Shown: positions 59,606 through 64,000 of the stretch, piece after piece
Position numbering within the stretch: the first letter of the stretch is position 1
Layout: every line of letters begins with the position of its first letter
From: CATQHB01 sp965262595
GTDB lineage: Bacteria; Chloroflexota; Dehalococcoidia; Lucifugimonadales; UBA3495
Direction of reading: 5' to 3'
NCBI GenBank assembly: GCA_965262595.1
Contig: OZ253548.1
Coordinates: forward strand, 3,348,001-3,412,000
Length of the DNA stretch: 64,000 bases
The notes under the pieces: model-generated
Told to the model about the DNA's origin: nothing
What the model saw: only the letters and a program-made list of their open reading frames with translations
The model's database searches: none
Made by a program: the position numbers and the translations under genes

Positions 59606-60106
59606 TCAGGCGGTTACTACCCGGTCACGGGCGATGTCGGCGTCCCACGGCCCGGATAACCGGCCCTTCATAGTACCGCCAATCATATAGCCGTTTTCGT
59701 CGTGGCCCCACTCGCTGGCGGGCATCTCAAAAGAAAGTTCTATCCCGTTGCCGTCGGGGTCGTGAATGTAGATGCCGATAGCGTGGCCGTGATCCGATAC
59801 CCGCTCGATGGGGATGTTCTTTTCCTTGACCCGGTGGTATAGCTCCTTCAGGTCTTCCAGGCTGTCCATATACCAGGCCATGTGGTTAAGGCCTACTTGA
59901 CCCCGTTGGGGCCCCGGGGCATTTTCCCCCACTTCGATCAGGGCGATTTCGTGGGAGTTTCCTACGTCGGCGCTCATAAAGGCGGCGCGGCCGGGGGTGA
60001 AACCGTGGGTGTGAAGCCCTAGCAGGTCTTCATACCAATCGCGGGCCCGTTCAGCGTTGCGCACAAAAATGTTAACGTGGCCTAACTGTCTCGGCGTGTA
60101 CCCCAT
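59606..60106 (-). CDS. VOC-family protein (type I extradiol dioxygenase-like)
   Basis: A 166-aa VOC protein. The metal-binding set is plausible: His in QLGHVNIFV (H10), His in VGLNHMAWYMDS (middle) and Glu in GNGIELSFEMP (C-terminal). GHAIGIYIHDPDGNGIEL is the classic extradiol/glyoxalase ending. It could cleave an aromatic diol or isomerise a thioether; substrate unknown. GGGAGAGG lies six bases upstream. Upstream on the other strand is a phthalate-decarboxylase-like gene, which would be consistent with aromatic metabolism but does not prove it. Confidence 0.85.
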   Translation of the reverse strand: MGYTPRQLGHVNIFVRNAERARDWYEDLLGLHTHGFTPGRAAFMSADVGNSHEIALIEVGENAPGPQRGQVGLNHMAWYMDSLEDLKELYHRVKEKNIPIERVSDHGHAIGIYIHDPDGNGIELSFEMPASEWGHDENGYMIGGTMKGRLSGPWDADIARDRVVTA

Positions 60107-60481
60107 AATCCTCTCCCTTTTTCAGATAATCTTGGTTTCTCCCGTAGATTATATCAACCTGCCTATCAGGAAACAATCACGGAATGCGTAACTCCGAGGG
60201 CCGGCGTACCTGAAACCGTATCTCCCGGGTTAGCCAACCCTTCCTTTCGGTTACCTGCCTTCGCTCCCCCAAAAGGCGGGATCCAGGGCATTCCGTGGCG
60301 GTCGAAGCTGCGAAAAATATCGCCGGACCGCCCGGGGACTGTTATGATGAAATCGTGGAGCGGGCCTGGCTCAATCGAAGTCAGGCGCTTGTGGGCAGGC
60401 ATCCGTGAGATTGGCATCCGTAAGATTAAGGATAGCCGGGGCGGCTCTTTGACGGGCTGCGACCGACAGGAGGAAGCAAAG
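60107..60481. other. Divergent intergenic region, no gene seen
   Basis: About 375 bases between the minus-strand VOC gene and the plus-strand binding-protein-like gene. No conserved frame is present, although an upstream in-frame codon at 60344 exists. There are a few short GC palindromes and no recognised regulatory site. Confidence 0.45.
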
Positions 60482-61417
60482 ATGGCAGACTTGGTGTTGC
60501 GAACCGCCGTAGGGAACTACGGCCACACGACTCCGCTGAAGGACGGGACGGTAACCTCCGGGATGTTCGACATGGAACATATCGAGGTGTCCCCGGTGAC
60601 CAGCATCTTCCGTCGTATGGTGCGCAGTTTGGAGTTCGACGTTGCGGAGATGGCCCTGTCAACCTATATGTGCGCCCGGGCCTATGGCAAGCCCATCACC
60701 GGAATACCCGTCTTCCTGACTCGCGCCTTTTATCATGGCGGGCTGGTTTATAACCCGCGCAGCGGTATCCAGTCACCCAAAGACCTGGAAGGACGCAAAG
60801 TCGGGGTACGAAGCTACACGCTGACTCCCGGCGTTTGGACTCGGGGCATTCTGCAGACCGAATACGGCGTGGACCTGGACGCCGTGACCTGGGTCTTGGC
60901 CGGCGACGAGCACGTGGCCGAGTTCGTCGCGCCGCCTAACGTGGTCTCGTCGCCCAACAGCGACCTCGGCGAGATGCTGCGTTCGGGGGAGATAGACGCT
61001 GCCATTGGAGCGGGGCCGGTTGATTCGCCGGAAATCCAACCCCTGTTCGCCGAACCGGACCACGCCGACGCTGCCTGGCACCACAAAACCGGAGTCTATC
61101 CGATTAGCCATATGCTGGTGGTGAGCAACGCGGCGTTGGAATCGAATCATGGCCTCGGCCAAGAGCTTTTCGAGGTGTTCAAGGCGGCCAAAGCCCTTTA
61201 CTTGGAGCGTCTTCACTCCGGGGATGCGGCCGGTCCCGCAGACCAGGCGTTGCTGAAGATGGCCGAGGTGGTGGGCGGCGATCCCGTACCTTACGGCTTC
61301 GAGAGTTCGCGGAAGACCCTGGAAACCTTCGTCGATTTTAACGTCGAGCAGCGAGTAATCCCGCAGCGGGTTGACGCGGAAGAGCTGTTCCCCTCCGCCA
61401 CGCTTGCGTTGGTCTGA
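60482..61417 (+). CDS. 4,5-dihydroxyphthalate decarboxylase/NMT1-like periplasmic-binding-fold protein
   Basis: A 311-aa type II periplasmic-binding-fold protein with no signal peptide. HIEVSPVTSIFRRMVRSLEFDVAEMALSTYMCARAYG and ITGIPVFLTRAFYHGGLVYN, followed by SPKDLEGRKVGVRSYTLTPGVWTRGILQTEYGVD, match the Pht5/4,5-dihydroxyphthalate decarboxylase group of the NMT1/SsuA-like superfamily. It may be a cytosolic decarboxylase or a binding protein. The start at 60482 was chosen because AGGAGG lies eight bases upstream; an in-frame codon at 60344 adds an unlikely leader. An LLM-class gene follows 245 bases later on the same strand. Confidence 0.82.
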   Translation: MADLVLRTAVGNYGHTTPLKDGTVTSGMFDMEHIEVSPVTSIFRRMVRSLEFDVAEMALSTYMCARAYGKPITGIPVFLTRAFYHGGLVYNPRSGIQSPKDLEGRKVGVRSYTLTPGVWTRGILQTEYGVDLDAVTWVLAGDEHVAEFVAPPNVVSSPNSDLGEMLRSGEIDAAIGAGPVDSPEIQPLFAEPDHADAAWHHKTGVYPISHMLVVSNAALESNHGLGQELFEVFKAAKALYLERLHSGDAAGPADQALLKMAEVVGGDPVPYGFESSRKTLETFVDFNVEQRVIPQRVDAEELFPSATLALV

Positions 61418-61661
61418 CGGTGCCGTCGAGGATTGACCTGGCTCATATTCTTCCCGGGCAATACGCCGCCGCCGGTTTGCCAGGGAAGCGTACCGCCTGC
61501 GCCAGAGGTAAACTACCGGGCTGGGAATCGGCGATGGTCCCTTCCCTATGCCACGCCGGTAATCCCTCAGTGGAACGGGTTTTGCGCCGGAACGGCTACT
61601 TGTCGCAAGCAACGGTTTTCGATATCATAGCCTCCGCTCAGGTTTGCCGTCGGGAGACGTT

Positions 61662-62579
61662 ATGACGCAGTACTCGTTCCGAATTCCTAACGCAGATTAC
61701 CTGGGGTTCCCGGCCACGCCGGAAGCGATCGTTGAAACGGCGTGCAAGGCCGAAGAGTTGGGGTTTGACGCCTTGTTCGTTAATGATCACGTGATTGTCG
61801 ACGATTCCCCACGCAACTCCCCCTGGCGCAATGTTTATGACCCGTTGATGGTCCTGGCCTATGTGGCGGCGCGGACATCCCGGGTGCGGCTGGGAACGTC
61901 GGTGCTCATTATGCCGTACCGCAATCCCATTGTGACGGCCAAGATGCTTGCCACACTGGACCAAATGTCGGGGGGCCGGGCCATAGCGGGAGTGGGAGCA
62001 GGCTGGAACGAGGCCGAATATGATGCTTTGGGCGTACCCTATCAAGAACGCGGGGCGCGAACCACTGAGTATCTGCGTCTGTGGCAAGCGTGTTGGGAGC
62101 CGGGCCCCACTACCTTCCATGGCCGGTTCTTCTCCTTCGACAATATGCACGTGAACCCCAAGCCGGTCCAGCAGCCTCACGTGCCCCTATGGATCGGCGG
62201 GTCCAGCCACGCTTCGTTGCGGCGCGCGGCCCGGTTTGCCCAGGTGTGGCAGCCCACTCCCACAGGGTTGGGCAACTTAATCCGCAACCAGGCTTATTTG
62301 CGGGATGCGTGCGCCGGGATTGAGCGAGGCGACGTGCCGCGCACCCGGATGAGCTTCCGGGTCAACTTCAGCCATATCACCGGCAGTTCCGGCAGCGGGG
62401 TTGACCGACCCACCGGCCAGGGCAGCCCGGAGCAGGTCGCATCAGACCTGAAACGCTACCGGCAGGAGGCCGGTCTGGAGGAGTTTCAGATTAACTTCAA
62501 CGGCTGCCGCAGCCTGCAAGAGCTGCTTGACTCCATGGATGTGTTGGTTCAAGAGGTGATTCCAAGGGTGGATGTTTAG
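61662..62579 (+). CDS. LLM-class F420-dependent oxidoreductase
   Basis: A 305-aa luciferase-like protein. Signatures are AEELGFDALFVNDHVIVDD, GTSVLIMPYRNPIVTAKMLATLD, GRAIAGVGAGWNEAEYDALGV and KPVQQPHVPLWIGGSSHASLRRAARFAQVWQP, closely matching the F420-dependent TIGR03619-like group (as at 28954-29907). The start at 61662 has GGAGACGTT just upstream; an in-frame start at 61644 is possible. Substrate unknown. A 10-bp 'gccggttccg' tandem repeat and a decayed acyl-CoA dehydrogenase fragment follow. Confidence 0.88.
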   Translation: MTQYSFRIPNADYLGFPATPEAIVETACKAEELGFDALFVNDHVIVDDSPRNSPWRNVYDPLMVLAYVAARTSRVRLGTSVLIMPYRNPIVTAKMLATLDQMSGGRAIAGVGAGWNEAEYDALGVPYQERGARTTEYLRLWQACWEPGPTTFHGRFFSFDNMHVNPKPVQQPHVPLWIGGSSHASLRRAARFAQVWQPTPTGLGNLIRNQAYLRDACAGIERGDVPRTRMSFRVNFSHITGSSGSGVDRPTGQGSPEQVASDLKRYRQEAGLEEFQINFNGCRSLQELLDSMDVLVQEVIPRVDV

Positions 62580-62610
62580 GAAGCCGTCAGCAGGCGCTCC
62601 CGCTCCCATG

Positions 62611-62650
62611 GCCGGTTCCGGCCGGTTCCGGCCGGTTCCGGCCGGTTCGG
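62611..62650. repeat. 10-bp tandem repeat, four copies
   Basis: Four head-to-tail copies of GCCGGTTCCG, the last with one change. Intergenic, just after the LLM gene. Confidence 0.9.
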
Positions 62651-62707
62651 CGGCGCTCTCACCGGGTCTGGGGAGACCGGAGTTTTGCCTGGCAGTGACC
62701 GATAAAC

Positions 62708-62903
62708 TTGAAGGCCTTTCCCATCGAACGAAACGAAAAGCTCCGGGTCCTGATGGACGCGGTGGCGAGGGTACGCCCCACGTTGGAGGCGGGCGCCCGG
62801 GAAGCTGAGGAGACCGCCACCCTGCCGCGGGCATCGGTGGACGCCCTCTATGAGTCCGGCTTGTTCCTCCTCAAGCTGCCCCAGGCGCTGGGAGGCGCCG
62901 AAA
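62708..62903 (+). pseudogene. N-terminal remnant of an acyl-CoA dehydrogenase-like gene
   Basis: About 65 codons read like the start of acyl-CoA dehydrogenases (RVRPTLEAGAREAEETATLP, VDALYESGLFLLKLPQALGG), then similarity stops near 62903. A family-A MITE left end begins about 45 bases later (62949). No FAD-binding or catalytic region remains. It is a broken gene, probably damaged by insertion and deletion. Confidence 0.78.
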
Positions 62904-62948
62904 AACTATCGCTTGCCAAAGCCGGACGACTTCCTTGCCGGGGATCTG

Positions 62949-63032
62949 GGGATACTCTGAATAAGTCGTTAACCGCCAGCGCCATCACCCCGTCGTTCCT
63001 GCGAAAGCAGGAACGACGGGGTGATGGCTGAC
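62949..63032. mobile_element. MITE-like element, family A, left end only (copy 3)
   Basis: GGGGATACTCTGAATAAGTC followed by the same interior start as the other copies (AACCGCCAGCGCCATCACC), then a 'cgtcgttcctgcgaaagcaggaacgacg' hairpin. The right terminal repeat is missing, so this copy is truncated. Confidence 0.8.
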
Positions 63033-63188
63033 ATTGTGGAGATCCTGGCATTAACTCCCCACGATTGGGAGGAACCGGAAGATTCGCCGCCTTTAGAGCC
63101 GCAAAGCGGAAACCAATGGCTCCTGACGACTTCGGGGCGCACCAACGTGCGCCCCGGATTGCATACCCGAACCTTGCCCCGCTGGCAG

Positions 63189-63974
63189 CTACTTCTCCCA
63201 GACCACCGGGTTGCTCAGAGTTCCGATGCCTTCAATCTCGATGTCAATAACGTCGCCGTCCTTCATGTTCTCCGGCGCCCCGTCGGTGCCCATCCAGACA
63301 ACATCCCCCGGGAATAAGGTCAGGTACTGGCTCATTCGGCTGATATATTCCCGCACGCCGAAAATGGCGCCGGACATATTGTAATTGCTGATGGACTTGC
63401 CGTTGAGGACAATCCGTACCTCGCAGTTATCCGGGTCAATTCCGTCGGTGACGATGAAGGGACCCATCGGCTTGAAAGTATCCGTGTTCTTGCCGCGCCA
63501 CATGGTCCGGTCGCCCCGCTGCCAGACGCGCTCGCTGACATCGTTGCCGATGGTGTAACCGAGCACATAGTCCAGAGCTTCTTCCTCGGAAACCTTTTTG
63601 CACTGCTTGCCAATGACCACCACCAACTCGCCCTCATACTGGAGCAGTTCGTGGGCGTCGCTGGGCACTACAATAGCCTCGCCGTCGGCCACCAGCGCAT
63701 TGTTGGCCCGATAACCCACATCCGCCGCATCGGGAAATTGGGGTTCTTCGCCCCGCTTGGCCGCCATCTCCGTCACGTGCTCCCGGAAGTTAATGCCCGC
63801 CGCGTAGAAGGTTGGCGGAACCACCGGCACCAGCAGTTTCACTGCGCTGAGGGGTTGAACATTAGCCGTCCTTTCGTAGCTGTCAAAGGGGGTGCCGGAC
63901 ACCTCAATGACGTTATCGCCGTCAATGATGCCATAGGTCGCCTTGTCCCCGGATTGGAACCTGCACCACTTCAT
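63189..63974 (-). CDS. Fumarylacetoacetate hydrolase-family protein
   Basis: A 261-aa FAH-family enzyme. VVPPTFYAAGINFREHVTEMA opens the catalytic domain, and YEGELVVVIGKQCKKVSEEEALDYVLGYTIGNDVSERVWQ carries the Glu metal ligands. KNTDTFKPMGPFIV and GDVVWMGTDGAPENMKDGDVIDIEIEGIGTLSNPVV complete the fold. Members include 5-oxopent-3-ene-1,2,5-tricarboxylate decarboxylase, 2-hydroxyhepta-2,4-diene-1,7-dioate isomerase and acylpyruvate hydrolases; they act with Mg or Mn on products of aromatic ring cleavage. GGAGGG lies eight bases before the start. It begins 26 bases inside the window edge; any upstream partner is not visible. Confidence 0.9.
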   Translation of the reverse strand: MKWCRFQSGDKATYGIIDGDNVIEVSGTPFDSYERTANVQPLSAVKLLVPVVPPTFYAAGINFREHVTEMAAKRGEEPQFPDAADVGYRANNALVADGEAIVVPSDAHELLQYEGELVVVIGKQCKKVSEEEALDYVLGYTIGNDVSERVWQRGDRTMWRGKNTDTFKPMGPFIVTDGIDPDNCEVRIVLNGKSISNYNMSGAIFGVREYISRMSQYLTLFPGDVVWMGTDGAPENMKDGDVIDIEIEGIGTLSNPVVWEK

Positions 63975-64000
63975 AATTAGTCCCTCCGAAAATCTCCGGC

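Overview
The window looks like a GC-rich, free-living, heterotrophic bacterium, most plausibly a Chloroflexota lineage near SAR202/Dehalococcoidia. This rests on gene content: three LLM-class flavin/F420-type oxidoreductases, a cyclase-family amidohydrolase, a CoxG-like SRPBCC protein, FAA hydrolase, Gfo/Idh/MocA dehydrogenase, DUF1800, and many small hydrolases beside solute-binding lipoproteins. Taxonomy is inference; no rRNA or other marker gene is present.

Layout. 0-5.5 kb: a ferritin-like/VIT1 membrane fusion, a 3-hydroxyisobutyrate-dehydrogenase-like enzyme, a VOC protein and an unrecognised 486-aa protein. 5.8-10.6 kb: a complete general amino-acid ABC operon (aapJQMP) with a consensus sigma-70 promoter and an intercistronic hairpin. 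10.6-18.7 kb: a Pro/Thr-rich lipoprotein metallopeptidase, a double-Cache membrane protein, a cyclase, a CoxG-like protein, an M20 amidohydrolase and a DAO-family FAD oxidase. 18.7-25.4 kb: HNH, NYN, gamma-glutamyltransferase, an orphan solute-binding lipoprotein and DUF1800. 25.5-26 kb: three minus-strand tRNA genes (Leu-TAA, Cys-GCA, Leu-GAG) followed by a terminator hairpin. 26-33 kb: small membrane or zinc-ribbon proteins (DUF2007, DUF2752, CD225/IFITM-like, DUF4234), a PEP-mutase-like lyase, an LLM enzyme, and an overlapping pair of a BECR-like nuclease and a duplicated DUF2283-like protein. 33-44.6 kb: M42 peptidase, HigBA-type toxin-antitoxin, NAD synthetase, Usp, MFS, methyltransferase, SIS, CMD and haloalkane dehalogenase. 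44.6-49.4 kb: a compact, A/T-richer four-gene island between broken ends of an oligopeptide (dpp/opp) operon. 50-64 kb: esterases, alpha/beta hydrolases, an Idh/MocA dehydrogenase, two LLM enzymes, a BNR protein, VOC, a phthalate-decarboxylase/NMT1-like binding protein and FAA hydrolase, with several decayed gene fragments.

The best candidate for an undescribed system is the 44.6-49.4 kb island. It encodes a GHKL (MORC/Hsp90-like) ATPase, two proteins I do not recognise, and a PP-loop PAPS-reductase-family enzyme. The genes are translationally coupled or nearly so. The island has replaced the middle of a peptide-transport operon, and copies of one ~28-bp repeat abut the truncated gene ends. 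The composition suggests defence or nucleic-acid modification; that is inference.

The other striking theme is repeats. At least three dispersed hairpin or MITE-like families occur, one nested in another. Many 10-57 bp minisatellites occur, several expanded in frame inside conserved enzymes (NAD synthetase, gamma-glutamyltransferase, M20 hydrolase) and at the C-terminus of a binding protein.
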